From positions 32,475,328-32,539,327 of the forward strand of contig NC_091146.1 in assembly GCF_041381155.1 (NCBI RefSeq): a stretch of 64,000 bases of DNA, written 5' to 3'. Below, one piece after another: positions 38,901 through 49,494 of this stretch (positions are counted from its first letter, which is position 1; every line of letters starts with the position of its first letter). This DNA is from Argopecten irradians. Taxonomy: Eukaryota > Mollusca > Bivalvia > Pectinida > Pectinidae. The translations under genes and the position numbers were made by a program. The notes beneath the pieces were generated by a model. The model was given only the letters and a program-made list of their open reading frames with translations, was not told the origin of the DNA and ran no database searches.

Positions 38901-41900
38901 ATGCTGATAAATTAAAAGTAGATCGATGATTGATCTGAAGGTACGAATCCCTCCATTTATTTAAAACCACAGTCGAGAAAAGTCAGAAAATGCTTTAATT
39001 GTTACGTTGGACTTTCGCCGCGTCATCAGCTTTCAAACTTGCGTAGTGGAAGCAACTTGTATATAAACTTGCATTTCATTTAATTTGAAGTATTAAAATG
39101 ATTTCAGTTCATTTTACACAAAAATTAACAAGTAATATATATATTTTATGGTAATGAAATGGTATATTTAGTTGATGTGAATATGTTTAAATTTTTGAAG
39201 CGAGAGCGAGAGCCGCCATATTGCACCATAATAAAAACTACTGACCCCCTTTAAAGTGAATAGTCGGGCAAAGAAAACCAGTCTAAATGCGTTCATTGGC
39301 CTTCCAAGAATTCTCACTTATTAATACGACGGTCAAGTTATGCTTAGTTTCCCAGTTCTGACCATTAAAGTAAAGAAAAGTTGAAAGCATTGAAAACGAG
39401 GCTGCGTGGAAATGTAACCACGGACATAGTGAGCCGGGAGGACGTTTTAGAATTCCCATACTTTAAATTAATTTCTTCGTACGCAGACAGATTTTGGTGA
39501 GAGATTTTATTTTTCTATCTCATAAGAAATTTATACTGGATACATTCACACCATTTTTACCGACTTTAGCCATCCTTGCCGGACTGTTCACTTTAAAGGT
39601 TCGAATACTATGTGGGGCAGTTGCCAGGTTCTGATTGGGTTCACAACTATCAAATCTGGCAGGTCCTTAAATGATTTGCAGTTTCATGCTTGTTTCTATG
39701 TTATAGATGTCTTCTTACAAACATCAATATGGTGATTTTGTGTAAAATTTTCTATTGTTCTATAGTTACCGGCCAACCTGTGAGAACCATCTCTCGGCTA
39801 TTGAAGGAGCAGGAGTAAAGTAAGTATCTGCAGTATTTTCAGTACATGTATACAGGAGGGAGGAGCTTACAGGGACATGGTGTTTATTGTGGGAGGGGCA
39901 GAAATGGGATGTTTATAGGGGAAGGGGTAAATACAGGGAGAGGGCTTGTAGAGGAGGGGTGATTTTTAAAAATGGATACTTACAGGGGAGAGGGGCTGTA
40001 GAGGAGGGGTGGTTTTAAAGGATGGACACTTACAGGGGAGAGGGGCTGTAGAGGAGGGGTGGTTTTAAAGGATGGACACTTACAGGGGAGAGGGGCTGTA
40101 GAGGAGGGGTGGTTTTAAAGGATGGACACTTACAGGGGAGAGGGGCTGTAGAGGAGGGGTGGTTTTAAAGGATGGACACTTACAGGGGAGAGGGGCTGTA
40201 GAGGAGGGGTGGTTTTAAAGGATGGACACTTACAGGGGAGAGGGGCTGTAGAGGAGGGGTGGTTTTAAAGGATGGACAGCTTACAGGGGAGAGGGGCTGT
40301 AGAGGAGGGGTGGTTCTAAAGGATGGACACTTACAGGGGAGAGGGGCTGTAGAGGAGGGGTGGTTTTAAAGGATGGACACTTACAGGGGAGAGGGGCTGT
40401 AGAGGAGGGGTGGTTTTAAAGGATGGACACTTACAGGGGAGAGGGGCTGTAGAGGAGGGGTGGTTTTAAAGGATGGACACTTACAGGGGAGAGGGGCTGT
40501 AGAGGAGGGGTGGTTTTAAAGGTTGGACACTTACAGGGGAGAGGGGCAGTAGAGGAGGGGTGGTTTTAAATGATGGACACTTACAGGGGAGAGGGGCTGT
40601 AGAGGAGGGGTGGTTTTAAACGATGGACACTTACAGGGGAGAGGGGTTGTAGAGAAGGGGTGGTTTTAAAAGGATGGACACTTACAGGGGAGAGGGGCTG
40701 TAGAGGAGGGGTGGTTTTAAAGGATGGACATTTACAGGGGAGAGGGGCTGTAGAGGAGGGGTGGTTTTAAAGGATGGACACTTACAGGGGAGAGGGGCTG
40801 TAGAGGAGGAGTGGTTTTAAAGGATGGACACTTACAGGGGAGAGGGGCTGTAGAGGAGGGGTGGTTTTAAAGGATGGACACTTACAGGGGGAGAGGGCTG
40901 TAGAGGAGGGGTGGTTTTAAAGGATGGACACTTACAGGGGAGAGGGGCTGTAGAGGAGGGGTGGTTTTAAAGGATGGACACTTACAGGGGAGAGGGGCTG
41001 TAGAGGAGGGGTGGTTTTAAAGGATGGACATTTACAGGGGAGAGGGGCTGTAGAGGAGGGGTGGTTTTAAAGGATGGACACTTACAGGGGAGAGAGGGCT
41101 GTAGAGGAGGGGTGGTTTTAAAGGATGGACACTTACAGGGGAGAGGGGCTGTAGAGGGGGGGTGGTTTTAAAGGATGGACACTTACAGGGGAGAGGGGCT
41201 GTAGAGAAGGGGTGGTTTTAAAGGATGGACACTTACAGGGGTGAGATGGGTTGTAGAGTAGGAGTGGTTTTAAAGGATGGACACTTACAGGGGAGAGGGG
41301 CTGTAGAGGAGGAGTGGTTTTAAAGGATGGACACTTACAGGGAGAGAGGGGCTGTAGAGGAGGGGTGGTTTTAAAGGATCGACACTTACAGGGGAGAGGG
41401 GCTGTAGAGGAGGGGTGGTTTTAAAGGATCGACACTTACAGGGGGAGAGGGGCTGTAGAGGATGGGTGGTTTTAAAGGATCGACACTTACAGGGGGAGGG
41501 GCTGTAGAGTATGGGTGGTTTTAAAGGATCGACACTTACAGGGGGGAGGGGCTGTAGAGTATGGGTGGTTTTAAAGGATGGACACTTACAGGGGAGAGGG
41601 GCTGTAGAGGAGGGGTGGTTTTAAAGGATGGACACTTACAGGGGAGAGGGGCTGTAGAGGAGGGGTGGTTTTAAAGGATGGACACATACAGGGGAGAGGT
41701 GTTGTAGAGTAGGGGTGGTTTTAAAGGATGAACACTTACAGGGGAGAGGGCTTGCAAAGGAGGGTTCACACTTCTGAGTCTGTGGGATATTTGGGCTGTT
41801 CATTTATTCATCTATAATCTTCATACATACTGTAATATGGTATCATATCAAGATGTATGTTACAGCTCCTAGTGATTGCCTTAAAATCAGTTTAAATACC

Positions 41901-44900
41901 AAGAGTGTAAACATTTTATAATGAAATGATGTTTATCTTCGTTTGAGTGATATGGTGTATACTTTGGTCCAGGAAACAATTGCTTGGTAATTCTGCCCTG
42001 TCCAATTCTTCCCTGTTCCTAAATTTGATTATCACTTTATTTTGCAGGTTGAGACACAAGATGAATGTTGCAAAAATCAATCTAGATGAAAGTCCGCGTC
42101 TTGAAAAACGTTTCAAAATCAAGGAATGCCCTACAACTTATTTGTGAGTAAAATATTTTCTCTCTGTGAAAATAAAAGGTATCCTGCCTCACAACTCTCT
42201 ATAAAGACCAAAGGCTATGTTGAATGAATGAACTGTGAAAGAGTCATCTTCTACCTATGGGTCATGGTGAGTGGACCGGTTAAGGTGTCTGACATTCTGC
42301 CACTAGCCCTCCACCTCTGGGTCACAGTGACTGAGTGGTTAAGGTGTCTGACATTCTGCCACTAGCCCTCCACCTGCCGGTCACAGTACTAGTGGCTGAG
42401 TGGTTAAGATATCAGATTTTCTACCACTAGTCCTCCCCCTCTGGGTCACAGTGGCTGAGTGGTTAAGGTGTCTGACATTCTGCCACTAGCCCTCCACCTG
42501 CGGGTCACAGTACTAGTGGCTGAGTGGTTAAGATATCAGATTTTCTACCACTAGTCCTCCCCCTCTGGGTCACAGTGGCTGAGTGGTTAAGGTGTCTGAC
42601 ATTCTGCCACTAGCCCTCCACCTGCAGGTCACAGTACTAGTGGCTGAGTGGTTAAGATATCAGATTATCCACCACTAGCCCTCCCCCTCTGGGTCACATT
42701 GGCTGAGTGGTTGTATTAGGTGTCTGACATTCTACCACTAGCCCTCGGTCACCTCTGGGTTACAGTGGCTGAGTGGGTTGTATTAGGTGTCTGACATTCT
42801 TAGCCCTCACCTATTAGGTGTCTGACACTAGCCCTCCCCCTCTAGGTCACAATGACTGTGTGGTTAATATGTCCGATATTCTACAACTAGACCTCCACCT
42901 CTGGGTCACAGTGGCTGATTGGTTAAGGTGTCTGACATTCTACCACTAGCCTCCATTTTGGTAATCTAACTCTTACAACCCTTAATTACTACCATGAATT
43001 GAAAGTTACAAGTTAGCCGTGATCAAACTAATATGTACACAAAAACTGAATGCTCAGATTATTTCAAATCATGAAAAAGTTCTGCCAAACTCGATTTAAC
43101 GAGATTTAAAATCTTACAATGATCCTACCAACAAGATTTGATTAGTGAAGGTAATATCTTCTGTTACAGAAGATTATCTCCCTTTAACTTAAAACTGAGC
43201 GATTGTTCTCCTTTGCAAGCCAAGAATTATATACCTCGACAGCCTTACATGTTCATTGTTCAAAGGTTATCTCCCTTTGGTTTAACGACTTCTCCAGGCC
43301 TTTGCTTGCTAAGCATTACATTGCTCTCTAAACTTTTTAAATCTTAATTATCATTCTAATAGTGCAGGAATATCTCTCTGTTTGCCACATTAAAATAATT
43401 ACACATTAATCAAACACCTGTTTGCTATTTTCAGTTTCCGGCTGGGACGTATGTATCACTACTTCTCCGAGGATCCTGACCAGTATCATGTCCATCAGCT
43501 CATCAGTTTTGTTTCCACGTGGTATAAAAATGTCAAGGCCGAGAGTGTTCCGATAGAACCGACTGCTTTGTAAGTTATCAATATACCAACTTATTGTGGT
43601 ATAAAAATGTCAAGGCCGAGAGTGTTCCAATAGAACCGACGGCTTTGTAAGTTATCAATATACCAACTTATTGTGGTATAAAAATGTCAAGGCTGAGAGT
43701 GTTCCCATAGAACCGACGGCTTTGTAAGTTATCAATATACCAACTTATTGTGGTATAAAAATGTCAAGGCCGAGAGTGTTCCGATAGAACCGACGGCTTT
43801 GTAAGTTATCAATATACCAACTTATTGTGGTATAAAAATGTCAAGGCCGAGAGTGTTCCGATAGAACCGACGGCTTTGTAAGTTATCAATATACCAACTT
43901 ATTGTGGTATAAAAATGTCAAGGCCGAGAGTGTTCCGATAGAACCGACGGCTTTGTAAGTTATCAATATACCAACTTATTGTGGTATAAAAATGTCAAGG
44001 CCGAGAGTGTTCCGATAGAACCAACGGCTTTGTAAGTTATCAATATACCAACTTATTGTGGTATAAAAATGTCAAGGCCGAGAGTGTTCCCATAGAACCG
44101 ACGGCTTTGTAAGTTATCAATATACCAACTTATTGTGGTATAAAAATGTCAAGGCTGAGAGTGTTCCCATAGAACCGACGGCTTTGTAAATTTATCAATA
44201 CACCAACTTATTGTGGTATAAAAATGTCAAGGCCGAGAGTGTTCCGATTGAACCGACGGCTTTGTAAGTTATCAATATAACAACTTATTGTGGTATAAAA
44301 ATGTCAAGGCCGAGAGTGTTCTGATAGAACCGACTGCTTTGTAAGTTATCAATATAACAACTTATTGTGGTATAAAAATGTCAAGGCCGAGAGTGTTCCC
44401 ATAGAACCGACGGCTTTGTAAGTTATCAATATACCAACTTATTGTGGTATAAAAATGTCAATGAGAGTGTTCCGATAGAAACGGCTTTGTAAGTTATCAA
44501 TATACCAACTTATTGTGGTATAAAAATGTCAAGGCCGAGAGTGTTCCGATAGAACCGACGGCTTTGTAAGTTATCAATATACCAACTTATTGTGGTATAA
44601 AAATGTCAAGGCCGAGAGTGTTCCCATAGAACCGACGGCTTTGTAAGTTATCAATATACCAACTTATTGTGGTATAAAAATGTCAAGGCCGAGAGTGTTC
44701 CGATAGAACCGACGGCTTTGTAAGTTATCAATATACCAACTTATTGTGGTATAAAAATGTCAAGGCCAAGAGTGTTCCGATAGAACCGACGGCTTTGTAA
44801 GTTATCAATATACCAACTTATTGTGGTATAAAAATGTCAAGGCTGAGAGTGTTCCCATAGAACCGACGGCTTTGTAAGTTATCAATATACCAACTTATTG

Positions 44901-47900
44901 TGGTATAAAAATGTCAAGGCTGAGAGTGTTCCCATAGAACCGACGGCTTTGTAAGTTACCAATATACCAACTTATTGTGGTAGAAAAATGTCAAGGCCAA
45001 GAGTGTTCCCATAGAACCGACGGCTTTGTAAGTTATCAATATACCAACTTATTGTGGTATAAAAATGTCAAGGCCGAGAGTGTTCCGATAGAACCGACGG
45101 CTTTGTAAGTTATCAATACACCAAGTTATTGTGGTATAAAAATGTCAAGGCCGAGAGTGTTCCAATAGAACCGACGGCTTTGTAAGGTATTAATATACCA
45201 ACTTATTGTGGTAGAAAAATGTCAAGGCCAAGAGTGTTCCCATAGAACCGAGGGCTTTGTAAGTTATCAATATACCAACTTATTGTGGTATAAAAATGTC
45301 AAGGACGAGAGTGTTCCGATAGAACCGACGGCTTTGTAAGTTATCAATATACCAACTTATTGTGGTATAAAAATGTCAAGGCCGAGAGTGTTCCGATAGA
45401 ACCAGCGGCTTTGTAAGTTATCAATATACCAACTTATTGTGGTATAAAAATGTCAAGGCCAAGAGTGTTCCGATAGAACCGATGGCTTTGTAAGTTATCA
45501 ATATACCAACTTATTGTGGTATAAAAATGTCAAGGACGAGAGTGTTCCAATAGAACCAACGGCTTTGTAAGTTATCAATATACCAACTTATTGTGGTATA
45601 AAAATGTCAAGGACGAGAGTGTTCCGATAGAACCGACTGCTTTGTAAGTTATCAATATACCAACTTATTGTGGTATAAAAATGTCAAGGCCAAGAGTGTT
45701 CCGATAGAACTGACGGCTTTGTAAGTTATCAATACACCAACTTATTGTGGTATAAAAATGTCAAGGCCAAGAGTGTTCCGATAGAACCGATGGCTTTGTA
45801 AGTTATCAATATACCAACTTATTGTGGTATAAAAATGTCAAGGCCGAGAGTGTTCCGATAGAACCGACAGCATTGTAAGTTATCAATATAACAACTTATT
45901 GTGGTATAAAAATGTCAAGGCTGAGAGTGTTCCCATAGAACCGATGGCTTTGTAAGTTATCAATATACCAACTTTTTGTGGTATAAAAATGTCAAGGCTG
46001 AGAGTGTTCCCATAGAACCGACGGCTTTGTAAGTTATCAATATAACAACTTATTGTGGTATAAAAATGTCAAGGCCGAGAGTGTTCTGATAGAACTGACG
46101 GCTTTGTAAGTTACCACCAAACATATTTATATTCATAGCGATTCATTTTCGTCGGACGATAGAAACTGTGGAAATAAATCACTATAAAAAGTTCTGGGCA
46201 TGGCTTATATGCATCACACTATAAACTGCCATGGAAATAAATCGGCTACCTACTACCAACTTAGCTGTCAGCTACCAGGCCCCCGCTACAGGCTATGGCT
46301 ACCAGCTACCAATTATGGGTATATAAAGTGATACATTCACTCCCTCACTACCTATGAGGAGTTTTCACTAGAAAATGAAACTAGTCAGGTACACTATACA
46401 TAATACAAACTACGTCCAGTAACCAGCAGCTTGCCAGGAACAACAGATAATTTTTTTTAATTAACAGTATACATATATATATATATTATAGTATCAAGGA
46501 CATGAACTCGAAAATAATTTGTCTTTCCATTGGCCAAGTATTGACAAAGTTATGACTTGATGAATCGGGAAATTTACGAAAAAATGCTAGGTAGACATTT
46601 CCCTGTCCGGTCGAAATGTCTTCTTGCCTCTTATTGGTACCTCAAAAAACCAAGCCAAAATCACAAAATCTACGCTTGTGGTGGTAAACAGTACCCATAA
46701 CTGTGTTCAACCACAATCTCCTTTAGAGGTGTCATATGCCATACTTTGTAGAAACTCCATTTAAACATTGTGTAGCTCACTGACTTTAACCATCACCGCA
46801 ATGTTCATTTGTTCTTCGGAACGCTTCCCGATTTTACAGACAAGCATAATGTAGTCACGATATGTAAAATCGAGAAGCAATGTGAGAGAAAAATGAACAT
46901 GGCGGTGATGGTTAAAGTAAGATAAGTATTATAAAGTAAAATAAGATTTATAGATTTATTTAGAAATTTTCTTCCAATTCAAATGTGTGAATAAAATTCA
47001 ATGATTCAATACTAGAATTTTTTTTAATCTGCTACGTCATCATCCTTGATACTCCAGGGGTTACTATCACTGACTTTATATCCACCCCTGGACTATCTTG
47101 TAGTAAAACTGGAGGCTACAGAAGACACAGGTAATTTGATTCTTTGATGTACATCAAAGAAATTGTACAACAGTATACAGTATTGTGATTGACTGTGTGG
47201 CTTTGAAGTTGTGCATCGCTCTCTCTGTAGTCTTCAAAAGAAATCTATGCAGGCCTGTGCTTTGTCAGTATTTTTCTCCTGAACTGCCCTCAGTTTTTCT
47301 TTGGCAAAGTGCAGTGGTGGATATAACGTCAGTGATAGTAACCCCTGGAGTGTCGAGGATGCTCTGTCACCAGATAATTTCTATCTAACTCTTTCTCCTG
47401 CAGAAGGCTCAAAAGTAAATGTGTAAATTGAGTGCACGGAATATGATTTCCAAAAGAAGAATGTTGCAGGTCAAGTCAATCTTCACTTCTATGGTATTAA
47501 CAATAGTTTTAATACCAAAAATTAAAGCAGTTTGTGATCACTGTAAATTACTTTAGTTTTCTATCTGTTGTAGTGACGCACTGACTGAAGGCATTGCTGA
47601 TTATTTAAAGGTAGGTTTATATTTATAATGGATATACTTACAATTAGCGATACATGTATATGAATACATATATATGGATGGGTACGAATTGAAAGGGGAG
47701 CGACCATTATTTATAAAACATTCTATATTTTCTTTTTCTCATTATATCAATTGTCCGATGTACAATGAAACACACTGCCATACAATACTACCTGTTACCC
47801 AGGTATCACACAATTGACACTGTGACACAGGTACAATATACATGACAGCCACTCAATGATTATGTGTATTCAATTGAGCGGGTAGCCTTCCTGCAGAGAT

Positions 47901-48865
47901 AATGATATGTTTTATATTGACACTCATCCTAGATTCAATATTCAAAATGTGAAAATAGAAAATATATAATATTTTTCAGAATAATGGTCGCTCCCTTGCA
48001 ATACATATATGACCATTTATTGTATGTATCCCTGTAATTATGTAAAGTTATATCTGTCTATGCATGGTCCTGTGAACTGGTCCCTCGATAGTCCCCACCC
48101 CAAACGGTCCATATTGTGAATTTTTCTAGACTGTCGGATGATCTTAACATAGTCATTGTTCCTTGATACTTGTCCGAATTGCAAGTTTTCCAAACTATAT
48201 CATAGGCACACTATTTGTTAAGTCATACTTTCGAAATATTTATATTGTGCTGTTATTTTTTTCAAATTTCATGTTCTTAAAAACTGACTATTACGGTTAG
48301 CAGAATCTCTTAACACTTCATTAAAATTAAACACATAAATTAAATATGTAAATAAACACTTAAATAAGAAATAAACCTTTTTAAAATTATGAAATTATTT
48401 TTGGGGTGGTCGGGTGCTGTAGTGGTTAATCACTAGCTGGTTGGGGTTTGATTCCCTGCATGGACGTGAAAAGGTCTTACAGGTGTCACTTACCTGATCA
48501 CGTGGGTTTTCTCCGGACTCTCTAGCGAAAGCGATTTGTATATTTTAAGTTGTATAACTTGTTTCACACTTTTGCTATGTCAATCTAATAACAAAAAGTT
48601 TTATATATAATTTTACTTATTTACTCCTAAGAACGCATTTGAACCCTTCTAAAAACTAAAGCTGGGACATTCTATTTTTGAAATATCAGGGGTAAATGCG
48701 TTAAAATAATATAACATTTATTTTTGTTTCCAGGATTTGATGCAGGGCCCGAATCGAGGAAAGTTTCTCTTAGGTCTTGGTACTGTTTTAGGGGTTGTTT
48801 CCCTTGTCCTGGCTATTGTCGCCGTCACTTGTCCATGTAGAAGGAAGGAAGTGAAATTAGAATAA
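32840..48865 (+). CDS. Two-domain thioredoxin/PDI-like type I membrane protein
   Basis: Nine coding exons join with consistent phases: 32840-32993, 34812-34898, 35698-35805, 37012-37165, 39766-39819, 42048-42143, 43435-43569, 47574-47610 and 48734-48865, giving 318 residues. Residues 1-26 form a signal peptide ([10 protein letters not shown] core). Thioredoxin fold 1 has [15 protein letters not shown] with Cys58 and Cys61, and the cis-proline motif TTVPQVVYF (Pro102). Fold 2 has [14 protein letters not shown] (Cys173, His176, so only one active-site cysteine) and ECPTTYFF with Pro214. One membrane helix spans about 286-306, followed by a short basic tail RRKEVKLE that is not a canonical KKXX signal. 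The likely site is the ER or secretory membrane, with the redox folds in the lumen. The family resembles TMX/PDI proteins, but no orthologue is named with confidence. Introns 3-7 each begin with a tandem array. Confidence 0.88.
32994..34811 (+). other. Intron 1 of the thioredoxin-fold gene
   Basis: No repeat array or nested gene was seen. A T-rich tract lies at 34614-34640. Confidence 0.5.
34812..34898 (+). CDS. Thioredoxin-fold gene exon 2 (CPRC site)
   Basis: The acceptor is TTCTGTTTCAG. The exon completes Phe52 and encodes [16 protein letters not shown]. The donor is GTAAGACTT, phase 1. Confidence 0.87.
35698..35805 (+). CDS. Thioredoxin-fold gene exon 3 (cis-proline)
   Basis: The acceptor is TTTTTTTAG. 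The exon encodes [16 protein letters not shown], the classic thioredoxin cis-proline strand. The donor is GTAATGTTA, phase 1. Confidence 0.87.
35808..36020 (+). repeat. Intron 3 array, 21-bp unit at the splice donor
   Basis: Repeats of AATGTCAAAGGTCACAATCT begin at the third base of intron 3, so the first unit overlaps the donor region. Roughly nine copies, progressively degraded towards 36020. Confidence 0.85.
36021..37011 (+). other. Remainder of intron 3
   Basis: No gene. Partly self-similar sequence with inverted stretches near 36220-36500, not assigned to a family. Confidence 0.35.
37012..37165 (+). CDS. Thioredoxin-fold gene exon 4
   Basis: The acceptor is TTGAATTGCAG. The exon joins the two folds and ends in [10 protein letters not shown]. 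The donor is GTATGTTAT, phase 2. Its last 29 bases are the seed of the following array. Confidence 0.85.
37137..38140 (+). repeat. Intron 4 array of an exon-end plus donor unit, 56 bp
   Basis: The first unit is the end of exon 4 itself: about 29 exon bases (GCCACCACAGGGGACTGGCT and on) plus about 27 intron bases starting GTATGT. It recurs every 56 bp, about 17 times, decaying after 37780. Each intact copy repeats the exon-intron junction ATT|GTATGTAA. A frame through the repeats is a chance product. Confidence 0.92.
38144..38685 (-). mobile_element. Dispersed element of the GGTCATCTGAC / GGGCCTCTTGTT family
   Basis: Starts TTTGGTCATCTGACTGG and ends CCTTGGGCCTCTTGTT. The inverted form of these ends occurs at 55665 (ACAAGAGGCCCATGGGCC, GGTCATCTGACTC). 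Non-coding; orientation is given relative to that copy. Confidence 0.55.
39250..39599. mobile_element. MITE, family 5, copy 1 (CTTTAAAGTGAATA ends)
   Basis: Ends CTTTAAAGTGAATAGTCGGG and CCGGACTGTTCACTTTAAAG are inverted repeats. The second copy, 49495-50056, carries another MITE inserted in it. About 350 bp, non-coding. Confidence 0.65.
39766..39819 (+). CDS. Thioredoxin-fold gene exon 5 (CENH site)
   Basis: The acceptor is GTTCTATAG. The exon encodes [18 protein letters not shown]. The donor is GTAAGTATC, phase 2. Confidence 0.85.
39890..41770 (+). repeat. Intron 5 minisatellite, 50-bp unit, about 37 copies
   Basis: The unit contains ttacaggggagaggggctgt followed by agaggaggggtggttttaaa and ggatggacac. 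It starts within about 70 bp of the exon 5 donor. The G-rich strand is the coding strand. Unlike introns 4 and 7 it contains no exon sequence. The lead-in at 39855-39895 (GGAGGAGCTTACAGGGACAT) resembles the right end of MITE family 4 (near 50341), a possible seed. Confidence 0.92.
42048..42143 (+). CDS. Thioredoxin-fold gene exon 6
   Basis: The acceptor is TATTTTGCAG. The exon encodes [17 protein letters not shown] and the ECPTTY cis-proline segment. The donor is GTGAGTAAA, phase 2. Confidence 0.87.
42235..42960 (+). repeat. Intron 6 array built from a SINE tRNA-like head
   Basis: Monomers of about 58-62 bp contain GTGGCTGAGTGGTTAAGGTG, TCTGACATTCTGCCACTAGC and CCTCCACCTCTGGGTCACAG, and alternate as dimers. 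The same order occurs on the minus strand of the SINE at 62800-63023 (GTGGTCAAGTGGTTAAGATG, CCCTCCACCTCTGGGATGCG). The A-box-like part is therefore repeated about 11-12 times. Confidence 0.8.
43435..43569 (+). CDS. Thioredoxin-fold gene exon 7
   Basis: The acceptor is GCTATTTTCAG. The exon encodes the last strand and helix of fold 2 ([20 protein letters not shown]). The donor is GTAAGTTAT, phase 2. Its last 50 bases are copied in the array that follows. Confidence 0.87.
43520..46113 (+). repeat. Intron 7 array of an exon-end plus donor unit, 77 bp
   Basis: The first unit is the last 50 bases of exon 7 (TGGTATAAAAATGTCAAGGC to GCTTT) plus 27 intron bases (GTAAGTTATCAATATACCAA and on). About 33 further copies follow at a strict 77-bp period. 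Nearly every copy keeps GCTTT|GTAAGTTA; exceptions are near 44188 (GTAAATT) and 45182 (GTAAGGT). No copy has an acceptor, so these are not duplicated exons. Confidence 0.95.
46783..46918. mobile_element. Short palindromic MITE (family 6)
   Basis: ACTTTAACCATCACCGCAAT on the left and CATGGCGGTGATGGTTAAAG on the right are inverted repeats; a CGATTTTACA/TGTAAAATCG pair is also mirrored inside. 136 bp, non-coding. Confidence 0.65.
47042..47361. mobile_element. Palindromic MITE, family 3, copy 2
   Basis: Runs from CATCCTTGATACTCCAGGGG to CCCCTGGAGTGTCGAGGATG within intron 7. About 320 bp. The interior TGTGGCTTTGAAGTTG and GCATCGCTCTCTCTGTAGTC matches the copy at 11141. Confidence 0.7.
47574..47610 (+). 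CDS. Thioredoxin-fold gene exon 8
   Basis: A 37-base mini-exon with acceptor CTGTTGTAG, encoding [12 protein letters not shown]. The donor is GTAGGTTTA, phase 0. Confidence 0.82.
48402..48533 (+). mobile_element. tRNA-headed SINE fragment in intron 8
   Basis: An A-box-like GTGCTGTAGTGGTTAA and a B-box-like GGGGTTTGATTCCC are 30-40 bp apart, followed by the SINE core string CGTGGGTTTTCTCCGGACTC. The same core is seen at 62880 in the inverted copy. Confidence 0.55.
48734..48865 (+). CDS. Thioredoxin-fold gene exon 9 (membrane helix and stop)
   Basis: The acceptor is TTGTTTCCAG. The exon encodes the membrane helix ([20 protein letters not shown]), a CPC motif, a basic tail and TAA at 48863-48865. 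Confidence 0.87.
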   Translation, partial: DLMQGPNRGKFLLGLGTVLGVVSLVLAIVAVTCPCRRKEVKLE

Positions 48866-49130
48866 TCGATAATTTTCTACGCAGTTATTTTTTGTATCTC
48901 TTTAAACCTTTTGATATTTATTGTTCGAATTTTTTGCTAAGTTTACATTAACACTGCATTTATATAGAAGAAATGAAGAGTATTTCTGCAATGGAAGGAA
49001 ACGGAGTTTATGTTGATTAGATACCAGTGTTCAAATGTTCGGATTATGTAACGACGGTTTACTTACGTAGCATTACATACATGTACATTATGTTTTAGCT
49101 ATAAAATAGAAAACACTATCATGCAGTTAC

Positions 49131-49490
49131 TTAAAGATGCTCCACCGCCGAAAAATGGTATTTTTCACTATCAAAAACAGAAGACTATTTATTATTTTTC
49201 TTCAGTTACAAAAGTTACTTACTTTACACCATTACCAACATTGAAAACTATGAGCTTCTAATTTACCTCCAAGATAAAAATATGAAAAATAATTAATTTC
49301 ATCCCGAAAAAATTCCGTGGCGCTATATCCTATATGGAATGAAGTACTGATAGCGCATGCACCAAAGCCAAAATAAATTATTTTATATCATTTTTTGTGT
49401 TAATTAGACTTATGTATACATGATTAAACACTAATTATTGTTCAAATGATGAATATCATTTATGCTCTGTCGGCGGTGGAGCATCTTTAA
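49131..49490 (-). mobile_element. TTAA-ended MITE, family 1, copy 3
   Basis: The best-preserved tips: TTAAAGATGCTCCACCGCCG and GGCGGTGGAGCATCTTTAA. Inverted relative to the copy at 219. Confidence 0.78.
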
Positions 49491-49494
49491 ACTA

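Noticed and set aside
43570..46113. Tandemly duplicated alternative exons in intron 7
   Set aside because: The copies carry donors but no acceptor and only part of exon 7, and 77 bp does not keep frame.
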